From: Pseudoalteromonas piscicida | Lineage (GTDB): Bacteria; Pseudomonadota; Gammaproteobacteria; Enterobacterales; Alteromonadaceae | Assembly: GCF_002208135.1 (NCBI RefSeq) | Contig: NZ_CP021647.1 | Span: forward strand, 499,501 to 563,500 | Direction of reading: 5' to 3' | Length of the DNA stretch: 64,000 nucleotides | In this document: positions 48,629 through 58,283 of the stretch, in pieces | How the letters are laid out: each line of letters starts with the position of its first letter | Position numbering within the stretch: the stretch's first letter is position 1 | Notes under the pieces: model-generated | Told to the model about the DNA's origin: nothing | The model's database searches: none | What the model saw: only the letters and a program-made list of their open reading frames with translations | Made by a program: the position numbers and the translations under genes

Positions 48629-48937
48629 ATGAACTTTCTAAAAGATATTCCAGCTGATGTAACCGAAGAAATTTTTGAAACGGTGCTGTCTCATCCAAAT
48701 ATTCGTATTGAACGGATAGTATCAAACGGGCATACCTCGCCAAGCTCTGGATATTATGACCAAGATGAAAATGAATGGGTACTGGTATTAAAGGGCTGTG
48801 GTGAGTTGACTTTTGAGGACGGTAAAATAGTAACCTTAAAGGCGGGTGATAGTCTTAATATTCCCGCACACCAAAAGCATAAAGTAAGTTATACAGACAC
48901 TTCTGAGCCAACTATATGGCTCGCCATCTTTTATTAA
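48629..48937 (+). CDS. Cupin-domain protein
   Basis: 102 residues. Single cupin barrel: HTSPSSGYYDQDENEWVLVLKGCGEL (motif 1 with H and E) and LKAGDSLNIPAHQKHKVSYT (motif 2 with H). Likely metal-binding; function unknown. The ATG at 48629 lacks a good ribosome site; a TTG at 48605 would add eight residues. The region 48332-48628 upstream shows no gene. Confidence 0.82.
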   Translation: MNFLKDIPADVTEEIFETVLSHPNIRIERIVSNGHTSPSSGYYDQDENEWVLVLKGCGELTFEDGKIVTLKAGDSLNIPAHQKHKVSYTDTSEPTIWLAIFY

Positions 48938-48962
48938 CTACCAAAGTTCAACTGAGCGAAGC

Positions 48963-49898
48963 TTAAATAAAACTAAAGTCGCCAACAAACACTTGGTTGT
49001 CGTTGGAAACTTGGGTAAACCACTCTTTTAGGCTTTCAATCGCAGCGGTTGTTTTTGCTGCAACGGTGTCGCGGTGCGGCGTCACTGCATAAACGCTATA
49101 TTTTTGTAATGACCAGTCTGAACATAGTCGTTTTAGCCTCCCCGATGAGAGATGATGCCTAATTTCGGGTTCAGGTAATACCCCATAGCCAATGCCATCT
49201 AGAGTGAGCTGAATGCAAGCCTGCATATTATTCACCATAAAGCGCGCTGTTGGCAACGCCACTTGTTGATGGGTTTGTTGGTGGCTCAAATGGTAAGGGT
49301 TTTGTTTACTACTCGAATGACCAATCAAGGCGTGAGGCGCTAAGCTGTCTGGGTGCGATATATTGAGTTGTGTCAGTGGATGATGGCAACTGACACAGGG
49401 AATAAGTTGCCAGTCAGCAAGGTGACGGGCGATAAGGTTTGAGTCCTGTAAAGGGCCTATACAGATAGCTAAGTCGACGCCCTCAGTAATGATGTCAATT
49501 GATTCGTCGGTCAGGATCAAATCGACTTTTATTTGTGGAAACTGCTCACTCAAGTAGCGCAGTGGTTTACTGAGTAGCCCGCCTCCAAACCCGATGGGGG
49601 CAGATATCTTCAATATGCCAGATGGCGTATGTTGTAATAACTCGAGTTCATGCTCCGCTTGCTCTGCGGTTTGCAGTATTTGTATCGCGGATTTGTAATA
49701 GATAGAGCCCGCTTCGGTGAGCGTGAGGTTACGAGTATTTCGATTAAATAAACTTAGGCCTATGTCTTGCTCTAATTTGCTGATCTGCTGGCTGACGGCC
49801 GAGGTGGTCATATGCAATAAGTCAGCGGCTTTACTCATACTGCCAGCTTCTACCGTTTTTGCGAACACTTTAAGTCCGCGAGTCAATTTCTGATTCAT
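48963..49898 (-). CDS. LysR-family transcriptional regulator
   Basis: 311 residues. N-terminal winged HTH GLKVFAKTVEAGSMSKAADLLHMTTSAVSQQISKLEQDIGLSLFNRNTRNLTLTEAG, then a periplasmic-binding-like effector domain (PIGFGGGLLSKPL, DLAICIGPL, GIGYGVLPEPEI). CrgA/PecT-like subgroup by look. Divergent from the TonB receptor operon at 50021; whether it regulates it is unknown. Confidence 0.92.
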   Translation of the reverse strand: MNQKLTRGLKVFAKTVEAGSMSKAADLLHMTTSAVSQQISKLEQDIGLSLFNRNTRNLTLTEAGSIYYKSAIQILQTAEQAEHELELLQHTPSGILKISAPIGFGGGLLSKPLRYLSEQFPQIKVDLILTDESIDIITEGVDLAICIGPLQDSNLIARHLADWQLIPCVSCHHPLTQLNISHPDSLAPHALIGHSSSKQNPYHLSHQQTHQQVALPTARFMVNNMQACIQLTLDGIGYGVLPEPEIRHHLSSGRLKRLCSDWSLQKYSVYAVTPHRDTVAAKTTAAIESLKEWFTQVSNDNQVFVGDFSFI

Positions 49899-49971
49899 TG
49901 TTAAGACCTGCTTAAAATACCTTTAAGAAAAACCGCATTGCTCCAAAATACGCAATCATCATAACATTACA

Positions 49972-49994
49972 AATGAAAATAATTGTTATTTATC
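49972..49994 (+). promoter_or_regulatory. Putative Fur box
   Basis: AAATGAAAATAATTGTTATTT resembles the AT-rich GATAATGATAATCATTATC palindrome of Fur. It lies about 30 bp before the TonB receptor start and suggests iron-repressed expression of the 50-54 kb operon. Confidence 0.6.
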
Positions 49995-50020
49995 TTGTAT
50001 TCTATCATGGAGGTTTCTCG

Positions 50021-52015
50021 ATGTTGATGGTCTGTCGTAGTTTGGCGCCACTCTCTTTAGCTGTTGCCGCGGCCCTGCCTTTTTCCTCACTTGCACAAAG
50101 TGATGCAAAATCAGAAATAAAAGAAGAGGTGGAAGTGATCGTCGTATCCGCTTCTGGATTTGAGCAACTGCTAAAAAATGCGCCGGCATCTGTTAGCGTT
50201 ATCAATCAAGAAGCGCTACAGCAGCGCTTTTATCGAGACCTTACCGATGCTATGACAGATGTTCCCGGAGTTGTAGTAACTGGAGGCGGAGACAGGGAAG
50301 ATATTAGCCTTCGCGGCATGGGCAGTCAGTACACGCTTATCTTAGTCGACGGGCAAAGACAAAGTTCGCGTGAGACTCGGCCAAATAGTGACGGCCCTGG
50401 TGTTGAAGGTGCATGGACGCCTCCTGTTGCTGCCATCGAACGTATCGAAGTTGTGCGCGGGCCTATGTCTTCGCTGTATGGCTCTGATGCAATTGGCGGC
50501 GTGATTAACATTATCACTAAAAAAACGCCTGACGAGTGGCATGGAGAAGTCAGAGTTGACGCAACCAGCCAAGAAAACAGTCGCTCAGGTGATATTTATC
50601 AGGCAAATTTCTTTGCTGCAGGCTCGCTGATCAAAGATACCTTAGGGGTACAAATTTACGGCCAAACTACGCACAGAGACGAAGACGAAATCGTGTCTGG
50701 CTTTAGAGGTCGCGATGCCGATACGCTGAAGGTAAAACTGGCCTATACACCATCAGATGAACACGAATGGTTATTGGATTATGGTATTGCTTCACAAAAG
50801 CTTGATGCAACGCTAGGTAAAACGGTGGCAACGCTTGCGCCAGGTGAGCCGTGCGGCCGTCGAGGCTGTCCTGAGTCCACCACAACCGAATACGATAGCG
50901 AGTCAATTTCTTTGACGCATAACGGTTATTGGTCATTTGGTAGTTCTCGTAGTTACTTAAAACATGAAGAGTTTGACAATAAATCCCGTGAGATGACGGT
51001 TAAAAACGTAGATTTCCAGTCTCTTTGGACGTTACCGCTTGGTGAGTCTCATACTAGCTCAATCGGTGTCGCTTATCTCAATGAAGACTTGACCGACAAA
51101 ACCAGTAACCGCATTAGTGATTTGCAGCAAGTTGACAACGATCAGTGGTCGGTATTTGCTGAGGATGAGTGGCGCATCGTTGAGCCATTCGCCCTAACTA
51201 TGGGCCTACGCTATGACAAAGACGGTAACTTTGGCGGCCACGTTAGTCCGCGTTTATACGGTGTTTATACAGCATCAGACGCGGTGACGGTTAAAGGTGG
51301 GATCTCAACCGGCTTTAGAGCGCCGAACTTGCGTCAAAGCACGGCGGCGTGGGGCCAAGTGAGTCGTGGTGGCAATATTTATGGTAATCCAGACTTAAGC
51401 CCTGAAACCTCAATTAATTACGAGGTAGGCGTATACGTTGAGCTTGCTAAAGGGATCAGCACCTCAGCAACGGTATTCTATAACGAGTTTGACGATAAAA
51501 TTTCACGGGTTTCGTGTCCTCTCACTCAATGCACGGACGGCCCTAATGAGTTTGGCTCGTTACCGACAACCTATGTCAACGTTGATGAAGCCGTAACCCA
51601 AGGGGGTGAAATTAGCTTCTCGGGTCAATTGACTGAAAAACTGAAGCTTAGCGCAAACTATACCTACACAGATTCGGAGCAAAAAACCGGAGTGTATGCT
51701 GGTAGCCCGTTAAACCAGTTACCTAAACATCTGTTCCAAACGTCGCTTAATTATCAGTATTCGGATGAGCTAAACACGTGGTTACGCTTCCATTATCGTG
51801 GTGAAGAAAGCCAGCCTGTAACAGGGCCTTCGCAAAGTAGCTTAGTCGCACCTTCGTATAACCTAACTGATTTAGGTGCAAATTATCAGCTGAACGAAGC
51901 AATTAAGCTTGGATTTGGGATTTACAACCTCTTCGATGAAGAAATTACTGAAGCAGAATACGGCTACTTTGAAGATGGTCGTCGCTATTGGGTTTCATTG
52001 GCGTGGAGCTTTTAA
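50021..52015 (+). CDS. TonB-dependent receptor (iron/siderophore or catecholate type)
   Basis: 664 residues from ATG 50021 (GGAGG upstream; an earlier in-frame ATG overlaps the Fur box). Signal peptide ends SLAQ. TonB box-like VEVIVVSASG; plug ASVSVINQEALQQRF, VPGVVVTGGGDREDISLRGMGSQYTLILVDGQRQ, IERIEVVRGPMSSLYGSDAIGGVINIITKK, typical of CirA/FepA-like receptors. The barrel ends in WVSLAWSF. First gene of an operon with the PepSY and DUF4198 proteins; its stop overlaps the next start. Confidence 0.92.
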   Translation: MLMVCRSLAPLSLAVAAALPFSSLAQSDAKSEIKEEVEVIVVSASGFEQLLKNAPASVSVINQEALQQRFYRDLTDAMTDVPGVVVTGGGDREDISLRGMGSQYTLILVDGQRQSSRETRPNSDGPGVEGAWTPPVAAIERIEVVRGPMSSLYGSDAIGGVINIITKKTPDEWHGEVRVDATSQENSRSGDIYQANFFAAGSLIKDTLGVQIYGQTTHRDEDEIVSGFRGRDADTLKVKLAYTPSDEHEWLLDYGIASQKLDATLGKTVATLAPGEPCGRRGCPESTTTEYDSESISLTHNGYWSFGSSRSYLKHEEFDNKSREMTVKNVDFQSLWTLPLGESHTSSIGVAYLNEDLTDKTSNRISDLQQVDNDQWSVFAEDEWRIVEPFALTMGLRYDKDGNFGGHVSPRLYGVYTASDAVTVKGGISTGFRAPNLRQSTAAWGQVSRGGNIYGNPDLSPETSINYEVGVYVELAKGISTSATVFYNEFDDKISRVSCPLTQCTDGPNEFGSLPTTYVNVDEAVTQGGEISFSGQLTEKLKLSANYTYTDSEQKTGVYAGSPLNQLPKHLFQTSLNYQYSDELNTWLRFHYRGEESQPVTGPSQSSLVAPSYNLTDLGANYQLNEAIKLGFGIYNLFDEEITEAEYGYFEDGRRYWVSLAWSF

Positions 52016-53106
52016 TGACACGAGCTCGCTCAGCGGCTAAGTCGTCGAGTCGGCGACTTAAAAAGCTGTTTGATTGGCGTACTTGGCATTGGATGAGTTC
52101 TGCCGTGTGTTTGGTGGGAATGCTGCTGTTTGCCGTGACGGGGATCACCTTAAATCATGCAAGCCAGATAGAAGCTGCGCCTACCACATATGGTAAAGAA
52201 GCGGTGCTGCCAAGCGCTCTGTTGACCCAGCTTAACGCGGCGGCAGAGCAAACAGCGCTGCCACACAGCTTTCAATCTTGGTATCAGTCACACACAGGCT
52301 CGGCGTTACCTGCACTACAGCATGTGCAGTGGAGCGAGTACGAATTGTATGTTGCGCTGCCAAGAGCTGGTGGCGATGGCTGGTTTAGCATCGCCCTTGA
52401 TAGCGGTGAGTTTTATCAAGAGATCACGGATCGTGGTTGGGTATCATACCTTAATGATCTTCACAAAGGACGTAATACAGGATTTGCATGGCGTATGTTT
52501 ATTGATGTGTTTTCAGTAGCTTGTGTGGTGTTTTCACTCACAGGGTTATGGCTTTTATACAAGCATTCTCGAGGAAGAAAGTCGACTTGGCCGCTCGTCG
52601 CAGCAAGTTTTGTATTACCTGTTTTAGTGCTGATGGTACCCGCGCACGCTAAAGCTGATGAAGTTGAAATCACGATCCCGCGCTTAAACGTTGCGGAATA
52701 TCACCCTCCTTATGTAGCAGTATGGCTGGCGGACAGCAAACAACAGCGAGTTGCCGATATTGCCGTTTGGTATGACGTTAATATGGCGAATAAAGAAGGT
52801 GAAAAGTGGCTAAAAGACTTACGTCTTTGGTGGCGTAGAAGCGGCCGTAGCCTATCCATGCCTATAGACGGCGTGACTGGTGCTACAAGGCGTCCTGGTA
52901 CGGCAAAGATTGATTTAACCCCTTGGCGCGATGAGTTTAAAGCCTTACCTGCGGGTGAATACACGCTGTTTGTAGAGGCTGCTCGTGAGCTTGGAGGTCG
53001 TGAAGTATTGAAACTGCCGGTGACTTTACCTATCACTGCGCCTGTCACTGTGATTGCAGAAGGTAAATCTGAACTCGCTACAACAATTTTAACAATGGAG
53101 CCTTAA
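52015..53106 (+). CDS. PepSY-TM protein fused to a DUF2271-type domain
   Basis: 363 residues starting in a TAATG overlap with the receptor stop. The N-terminal PepSY-TM part has a membrane helix (MSSAVCLVGMLLFAVTGITLNH), a periplasmic loop and a second helix pair (MFIDVFSVACVVFSLTGLWLLY). After a third helix (LVAASFVLPVLVLMVP/AHA) comes a periplasmic domain with PYVAVWLADSKQQRVADIAVWYD and DGVTGATRRPG, which looks like DUF2271. These are often separate genes in iron-uptake operons. PepSY-TM proteins are linked to ferric reduction or siderophore handling; exact role here unknown. Confidence 0.82.
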   Translation: MTRARSAAKSSSRRLKKLFDWRTWHWMSSAVCLVGMLLFAVTGITLNHASQIEAAPTTYGKEAVLPSALLTQLNAAAEQTALPHSFQSWYQSHTGSALPALQHVQWSEYELYVALPRAGGDGWFSIALDSGEFYQEITDRGWVSYLNDLHKGRNTGFAWRMFIDVFSVACVVFSLTGLWLLYKHSRGRKSTWPLVAASFVLPVLVLMVPAHAKADEVEITIPRLNVAEYHPPYVAVWLADSKQQRVADIAVWYDVNMANKEGEKWLKDLRLWWRRSGRSLSMPIDGVTGATRRPGTAKIDLTPWRDEFKALPAGEYTLFVEAARELGGREVLKLPVTLPITAPVTVIAEGKSELATTILTMEP

Positions 53107-53108
53107 TC

Positions 53109-53936
53109 GTGAAAATTTCAACGTTAGTTTCTGGTGTCTTAGTTGCCTTAGCTGCATATAGCCCGTTAAGTGAAGCACACCGAGTATGGATAAAGCCAAG
53201 TACCACTGTGGTGTCTGGTGACAGCGAATGGATCACGTTTGATGCTGCCATCGCTAATGGGATCTTTAACCCAGATCATTATGCTTATCCACCAGAGCGC
53301 CTATCTGCACTGTCCCCTTCTGGTAGCAAGGTTGAGCTTCAGAGCGCCGCAAAACTTAAGTATCGTAGTGTGTTTGACATTGAGCTCAATCAGCAAGGCA
53401 CTTACAAAGTGTTTAATCAAAGTCGCTCGCTGGTGGCGCGCTGGACTGATGAAAACGGTGAAAAGCATTACTGGCCAGGACGCGGAAAAATTGGCTCAGT
53501 AGAGGCCTTTAACAAAGAAGTACCAAAAACGGCAAAAAACTTAAGTGTGACCGACGTTGCAAGACGATTAGAAGTATTTGTAACTTTGGGTGCACCAAAT
53601 CACACCGCACTTAAGCCAACCGGCAAAGGGCTAGAACTAAACCCGGTTACTCACCCTAATGATTTGTACACCGGTGAACCCATTACCTTGCAGTATACGA
53701 TGGATGGTGAACCTGCAAAAGGTGCTGAAGTGATAGTGGTACGTCAAGATGAAAAGTACCGTGATAACAGTCAACCAAGCAAATATACAACGAATGCTAA
53801 AGGTGAAGTGACGCTAACATTATCTGAGCCTGGCATGTATTGGTTTGAAGTGGAATATGAAGACGACAAAGCACAAGCACCCGCCACAAAACGTGCCGGC
53901 AGCTATGTCACTACCCTCGAGGTATTACCGCTTTAA
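53109..53936 (+). CDS. Periplasmic DUF4198 protein
   Basis: 275 residues from GTG 53109 (GGAG upstream). Signal peptide ending at SEA/HRVW; the histidine right after cleavage and HRVWIKPS pattern are typical of DUF4198 proteins, some of which are linked to nickel/cobalt or other metal uptake. Ig-like C-terminal half (GEPITLQYTMDGEPAKGAEVIVV...). Third gene of the TonB receptor operon, so likely helps capture or pass metal in the periplasm (inference). Its stop codon overlaps a MITE end. Confidence 0.82.
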   Translation: MKISTLVSGVLVALAAYSPLSEAHRVWIKPSTTVVSGDSEWITFDAAIANGIFNPDHYAYPPERLSALSPSGSKVELQSAAKLKYRSVFDIELNQQGTYKVFNQSRSLVARWTDENGEKHYWPGRGKIGSVEAFNKEVPKTAKNLSVTDVARRLEVFVTLGAPNHTALKPTGKGLELNPVTHPNDLYTGEPITLQYTMDGEPAKGAEVIVVRQDEKYRDNSQPSKYTTNAKGEVTLTLSEPGMYWFEVEYEDDKAQAPATKRAGSYVTTLEVLPL

Positions 53937-54097
53937 TACCAATTCGCTTAATTAAGTGATCTATTTTGAGGCGAGAAAATCTTGTCGATAACCAGGCGAA
54001 AATTTTGCTATTTAGTTGCTCTAAATGAGAAATTTTTAACGCAGTTAGCGTCAGATTTGCTCCTTCAAATTGAGCAAGTATTAAGACTAATTGGTAT
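53936..54097. mobile_element. MITE-like element with ATACCAATT ends
   Basis: 162 bp, starting ATACCAATTCGCTTAA and ending TTAAGACTAATTGGTAT, that is, 17-bp imperfect terminal inverted repeats. Such ATACCAATT-ended non-coding elements are common in Pseudoalteromonas and related marine genera. The left end coincides with the last base of the DUF4198 stop codon. It may act as a terminator. Confidence 0.7.
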
Positions 54098-54170
54098 AAC
54101 CGTCCCCATGTGGTTTGAGGCGTGCAGTCGTCTCAGCCCATTTAACTTAGTGGTCATAACAGAGACGCCA

Positions 54171-55250
54171 CTAAGTGCCCAAAGGGGGAGGCGTTCCTTC
54201 CTCCCCCTTTTCTTCTGTTAATACCTTGACGATGAATGCTTCACAATCGCTTAGCGAGCCATCTAACTGCCAAAAGTCTCTACTAAAATCGGGAAGCGTC
54301 TGAGTTTGGCTAAGTTCACATAAGTGACTCAGGAGCGTGGGGTGGATGTAGTAGTCTCGACAGACCTTGGGGGTGTTGCCAAGCGCCTTGGCTACCTGTT
54401 TAATTAAGCTGGTATCGAAACGCTTTCTGTTGTTAGTTGTTATTTCTGCTGCAACGTCAAATGCGAACCGTACCGCTAACCGAGAAGCTACCCAAGTGCG
54501 GTAATCCTTGCTGGTAAATTCTGGGCCGTGCAGGCGGTGGATAAACGTGTTGACGTCATCACTGGTTAAATCGAGCCAACGCCCATGATAGTGATAACGA
54601 AATAACCCATAGCCGGTTTGTACTGCAGACTCACTAATAAATTGGCAAAGCTGCTCGTCGAATACGTTCACTTTTCTTTGCTTACCGTGCTTTCCTTGAA
54701 ACTCAAAAGCTATCCCAGCTTCGTTATATTTTAGATGCTTTCGCCTTAATGTTGTTAGGCCACAAGTGTCATTGTGCTGATAATAATGTTGATTACCAAT
54801 GCGGATCCCCGTGGAGTCGAGCACCATAATAGCAAGTGCGGCGACTTTTTCTTGGTTCCAGTCATCGTTTTCTAGTTGCTCTATGCAGCGCGCTCTTGCT
54901 TGTGGTAGCTGTTTTGCAAATTGCCTCATACGGGTAAATTTAGCTTGTTGCTGGGTGAGCTGATAGCTCGGATGATAAATATACTGCTTTTTACCTTTGC
55001 CATCGAAACCAACGGCCTGCACTTTGTCAAAAGCGCAGGCACTGATCTGAACTTGATCCCACATTGGCGGGATCACCAACTGTTTTATCCGTCTCTTGAA
55101 CATTTTGGAGCGGATAGGGTTGTTGCTTGCATCTAAGTAGCAAAAACCACGGCCCCACTTTTTTCTCGCAATCTCTAAACGATTGCATTCGTGAAACTCA
55201 GATTGAATATCCTTGCAGTCCACATTATCTCCAGTGACTGGTCGTTGCAT
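54171..55250 (-). CDS. Bacterial type IB DNA topoisomerase
   Basis: 359 residues. Poxvirus-like TopIB: N-terminal domain with VIPPMWDQVQISACAFDKVQAVGFDGKGKKQYIYHP, and catalytic region with RIGNQHY, LRRKHL, GKHGK (catalytic Lys), SKDYRTWVAS and the active-site tyrosine in NTPKVCRDYYIHP. Relaxes supercoils by transient 3'-phosphotyrosine cleavage. The ATG has no obvious ribosome site. Stands alone, co-oriented with the ABC-F gene 90 bp upstream. Confidence 0.93.
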   Translation of the reverse strand: MQRPVTGDNVDCKDIQSEFHECNRLEIARKKWGRGFCYLDASNNPIRSKMFKRRIKQLVIPPMWDQVQISACAFDKVQAVGFDGKGKKQYIYHPSYQLTQQQAKFTRMRQFAKQLPQARARCIEQLENDDWNQEKVAALAIMVLDSTGIRIGNQHYYQHNDTCGLTTLRRKHLKYNEAGIAFEFQGKHGKQRKVNVFDEQLCQFISESAVQTGYGLFRYHYHGRWLDLTSDDVNTFIHRLHGPEFTSKDYRTWVASRLAVRFAFDVAAEITTNNRKRFDTSLIKQVAKALGNTPKVCRDYYIHPTLLSHLCELSQTQTLPDFSRDFWQLDGSLSDCEAFIVKVLTEEKGEEGTPPPLGT

Positions 55251-55340
55251 ATAGGTTGAAATGCAAATCCCAAACCAGAAATTAATTATCTGAAATACTT
55301 TACTTTTTTGACTTAGTTTATGAAGTGGCAGGTAAATTTT

Positions 55341-56876
55341 TCATGATGTTGCTAACCTTATTGCTTCAAGCTTACTGAGCTGACTGCAAAAATATTCATT
55401 GTGAGAGACCAGCATAAATCCACAAGGAAGCTGATTGAGCATAGCTGCAAGCTCCTGTTGCGCTTCTAGGTCGAGGTGATTGTCTGGTTCATCAAGCAGT
55501 AAAAAGCCTTGTAGTTGAACTGCCAGCACGATGGCTGCTTTCATTTTCTCGCCACCACTGAGGTTGCTGATAGGCCCTGAAATCTGATTAATCTTAAGAC
55601 CAACGCTTGCAAAGCTGGTGATGATATTATGGTGTGGCGTGTCTAGTAAGCGTTGGGCAAAATCTAAAACGCAAGTGCCCTGCTTAAGCCAAGTGCAGTG
55701 CTGATCCAAGTAAACACATGTTGTTGGTCGCTGGATTTCTCCGTGCTTTAAATTTAGCTGGCCCGCAAGGGTTTTAAGCAAAGTGGATTTTCCGACGCCA
55801 TTGTCTCCTATTACTCTGAGCTTTTGTGTGGTATCCGCAAAAAGGTTCAGTGTATTTTCCGGCCCAAAGCACAGTTTGGCTTCACTTAAGCGGATCTTCT
55901 CTTTCGCTTGAGAAGCTGAATTAAAATGAAACTGCTGTTTGTTTTCTCGATAGTAAACTGCATTTTTCTTTATTCTATCTTGAGCGTGCTGAATCTTATG
56001 GGTTTGTCCGGCATGACGCTTACTTCCTCGGTCTGACTTAAAGTCAGTAACCAGTTTACTTTGGCTACCAGCGCGCACTTGCGCTTTTCCTTTACGTGCC
56101 TGTCGTTGATGTTGTAGATCCGCTGCAATCATGGCTTGTTTGAGTGCTTTTTGTTCCGCGCGATTTGCCAAATGTTGTTGTTTTTGTCGAGCTTGAGTTT
56201 GAAGGAGTGTCTCTCTGAAGGCGTCAAATCCAAGCGAGTGATGAGTTAGCTCCCCCTGTTTTATGTGCAGTATATGGTCGGCTGCATCTAATAAAATAGG
56301 ATCGTGTGTGACGGCAACCACACCATGTTTGTGGTGCTTTAGCTGCTCAGCTAGCCAGTGCTTATTGACGCTGTCCATGTGATTGCTCGGCTCATCCAGT
56401 AATAGGATTGCAGGCTGAGATTGTAGTATCTCAATATAAACACGCATTCGCTCTCCTGGACTAAGCCTTGTAAAGGGGGTTTCCAAAGTGAGTTCTAGCG
56501 GTGCAAGTGTTGCTTGCCAACTTGATTCTAACTGCCAATCATCTGAGATTAAGTCAAAATCGTGCTCAGAGGCTAACCCCTGATGGGCTCGATGCAGTGC
56601 TACTAGCTTCTCTTTAAGCCCGAGTAGTTCAGAAACGGTGGTAAAGCGGTTAGTCGCATCTTGTGGGAGATAGAAGCATTTTCCATGGCTTTGTCGCTCG
56701 CCCGAGGTTAGAGGCTGTTCACCGGATAAGACTTTGAGTAAGTGTGATTTGCCCGCCCCATTTGGGCCTGTTACCGCAATAAATTGCCGCTCTATTGTTA
56801 AGTCGACATCGCTAAATAAACATTGACCATTTGCAAGCGTCAAGTTTGCCTGCTTTAACTGTATCCAAGGCATCAT
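55341..56876 (-). CDS. ABC-F family ATPase
   Basis: 511 residues with two ABC domains and no membrane part. Domain 1: Walker A TGPNGAGKS, signature LSPGERMR, Walker B ILLLDEPSNHMD. Linker rich in Lys/Gln (about 225-300). Domain 2: GDNGVGKST, LSGGEKMKA and FLLLDEPDNHLD. ABC-F proteins bind the ribosome E site and relieve stalling or antibiotic inhibition. The signature in domain 1 is SPGE rather than SGGE. Start has GGAGCAGTA upstream. Confidence 0.9.
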   Translation of the reverse strand: MMPWIQLKQANLTLANGQCLFSDVDLTIERQFIAVTGPNGAGKSHLLKVLSGEQPLTSGERQSHGKCFYLPQDATNRFTTVSELLGLKEKLVALHRAHQGLASEHDFDLISDDWQLESSWQATLAPLELTLETPFTRLSPGERMRVYIEILQSQPAILLLDEPSNHMDSVNKHWLAEQLKHHKHGVVAVTHDPILLDAADHILHIKQGELTHHSLGFDAFRETLLQTQARQKQQHLANRAEQKALKQAMIAADLQHQRQARKGKAQVRAGSQSKLVTDFKSDRGSKRHAGQTHKIQHAQDRIKKNAVYYRENKQQFHFNSASQAKEKIRLSEAKLCFGPENTLNLFADTTQKLRVIGDNGVGKSTLLKTLAGQLNLKHGEIQRPTTCVYLDQHCTWLKQGTCVLDFAQRLLDTPHHNIITSFASVGLKINQISGPISNLSGGEKMKAAIVLAVQLQGFLLLDEPDNHLDLEAQQELAAMLNQLPCGFMLVSHNEYFCSQLSKLEAIRLATS

Positions 56877-57489
56877 TACTGCTCCTAGTTGCAGCAGTGC
56901 AAAAGGCTAAAGGCACAAAGACTCGTAAAAGCGGTAAAAAGTAAAATAGAAAATGAGAGTCTATAGATTGGTCTGAGAAGCCTCAAAGATAACCATAAGC
57001 CTTGCACTGGAAATTAATAATAAGTTCGTCAGTTACAAAGGGCTCAGTTATTCATTGTGATGGCAACTCCTAATGAGGAAATAAAACGAATAGAGGCAAA
57101 TAATTAGCGATAAATCGTGCCTACGTTTATTTTGCAGGCACGAGGGCCTGTTGATCTTTGCTGTTTGACTTTTGTTCTCCTGAGTGTGTTTTGGTCGCGA
57201 CGCTCGACTTGCCGCCTAGTAATCTAGGCAAAAGTTGAACAACAATGAACAAAGCGCACTCAGGTGAACCCAAAGGGCAGCGCTTGATTAGCATTTCTTC
57301 TGTGTTGCCCCACAAGGATGTGGGGTAAGGGGACTTTGCAGGAGCACAAAGTCTTTATCGCCTGACTCACATAGAATAACTATGCTACGCAGGCTCTGCC
57401 TTGTATAAATACCAATCAAACTGCTGCAAAAACAAACTTGAAAGATAAACTGGCCCTAGGTTAAATGTCAAGGCGCGGAATTGATTAAA
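56877..57489. other. Intergenic region with inverted MITE copy
   Basis: The first 260 bp (ABC-F promoter side) show no gene. The MITE-like element follows at 57143-57457 and runs almost to the DUF3307 gene end. Confidence 0.5.
57143..57457 (-). mobile_element. MITE-like repeat (copy 3, with internal insertion)
   Basis: Inverted copy of the 24765 element, starting AGGGCCTGTTGATCTTTGCT and ending AAAGATAAACTGGCCCT. About 50 bp longer because of an internal segment near 57298-57350 (GCCCCACAAGGATGTGGGG, a small palindrome) not in copy 2. Otherwise nearly identical, implying recent movement. Confidence 0.8.
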
Positions 57490-58245
57490 TCACAATTGAA
57501 TAGGCATAAATGGTTTGATTAAGGCGCCGACCACAAGGGCCAGCAACACACTGACAAGCGTGCCCAACATCACGTATTCGGTGAGCTTTCTGTCTTGGCT
57601 TTGGGTTAGATCGCCAAAGCGAAATACCGATTTAGCAGCGAGAATAAAGCCGATAGCAGCCCAGCTATCCAGTAAAACGCAGCTCAGGAGCAATACACGT
57701 TCAAGCTGACCAATTAAACTTCCTGCTTGCGGCAGGCTATCAAGGGATGAATTATTGAGTTGCCAGCGCTCAAGCAGCATGCTGGTGAATATTGATGCGG
57801 GGTGCAATACCAGTAAATAACCCACAATTAATATTAGCAGCTGGACATTGGCAAAAGGCGTTGCAAAGGCACTAAGTGCAATCTCAGGCTCTGCAATTTG
57901 CCAAGTGACGGCCACTAATATGGCGATATGTGCACATTGGTCTAGCACAAAAGGAATAACGCCTTTGCTAGAATAGGATTTAGCTAAATCGATACAATAG
58001 TGGCTAATACCTACCGCTAGCGCAAAGAGCAGCGCATTCCATTGTGCTCCCCAAAACAAAGTAGACTGCCAAAGTAGGATGATTGCAAGTGCAGCTCCGC
58101 CATGCGCCACACTATGCCACAACAACTTGATGGACTTATAGTGATGGGTGTTTCTGTCATGCACCCAGCTCATAGGTTGGAGGTAGAAGTCAGTGATTGT
58201 GTGGCCTATTACTAACCACAATAACAATACTTGCCATTCGTTCAT
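57490..58245 (-). CDS. DUF3307 integral membrane protein
   Basis: 251 residues from ATG 58245 (GAGGTG 7 nt upstream; a GTG three codons earlier overlaps it). Six to seven hydrophobic segments. The family start WLVIGHTITDFYLQP and the HYKSIKLLWHSVAHG motif identify DUF3307. Function unknown. Pairs with the SatD gene 38 bp upstream, an association seen in other bacteria. Confidence 0.88.
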   Translation of the reverse strand: MNEWQVLLLWLVIGHTITDFYLQPMSWVHDRNTHHYKSIKLLWHSVAHGGAALAIILLWQSTLFWGAQWNALLFALAVGISHYCIDLAKSYSSKGVIPFVLDQCAHIAILVAVTWQIAEPEIALSAFATPFANVQLLILIVGYLLVLHPASIFTSMLLERWQLNNSSLDSLPQAGSLIGQLERVLLLSCVLLDSWAAIGFILAAKSVFRFGDLTQSQDRKLTEYVMLGTLVSVLLALVVGALIKPFMPIQL

Positions 58246-58283
58246 TAAGTCCACCTCGTGATTTTTAAGCGTTGAGCATTCGA

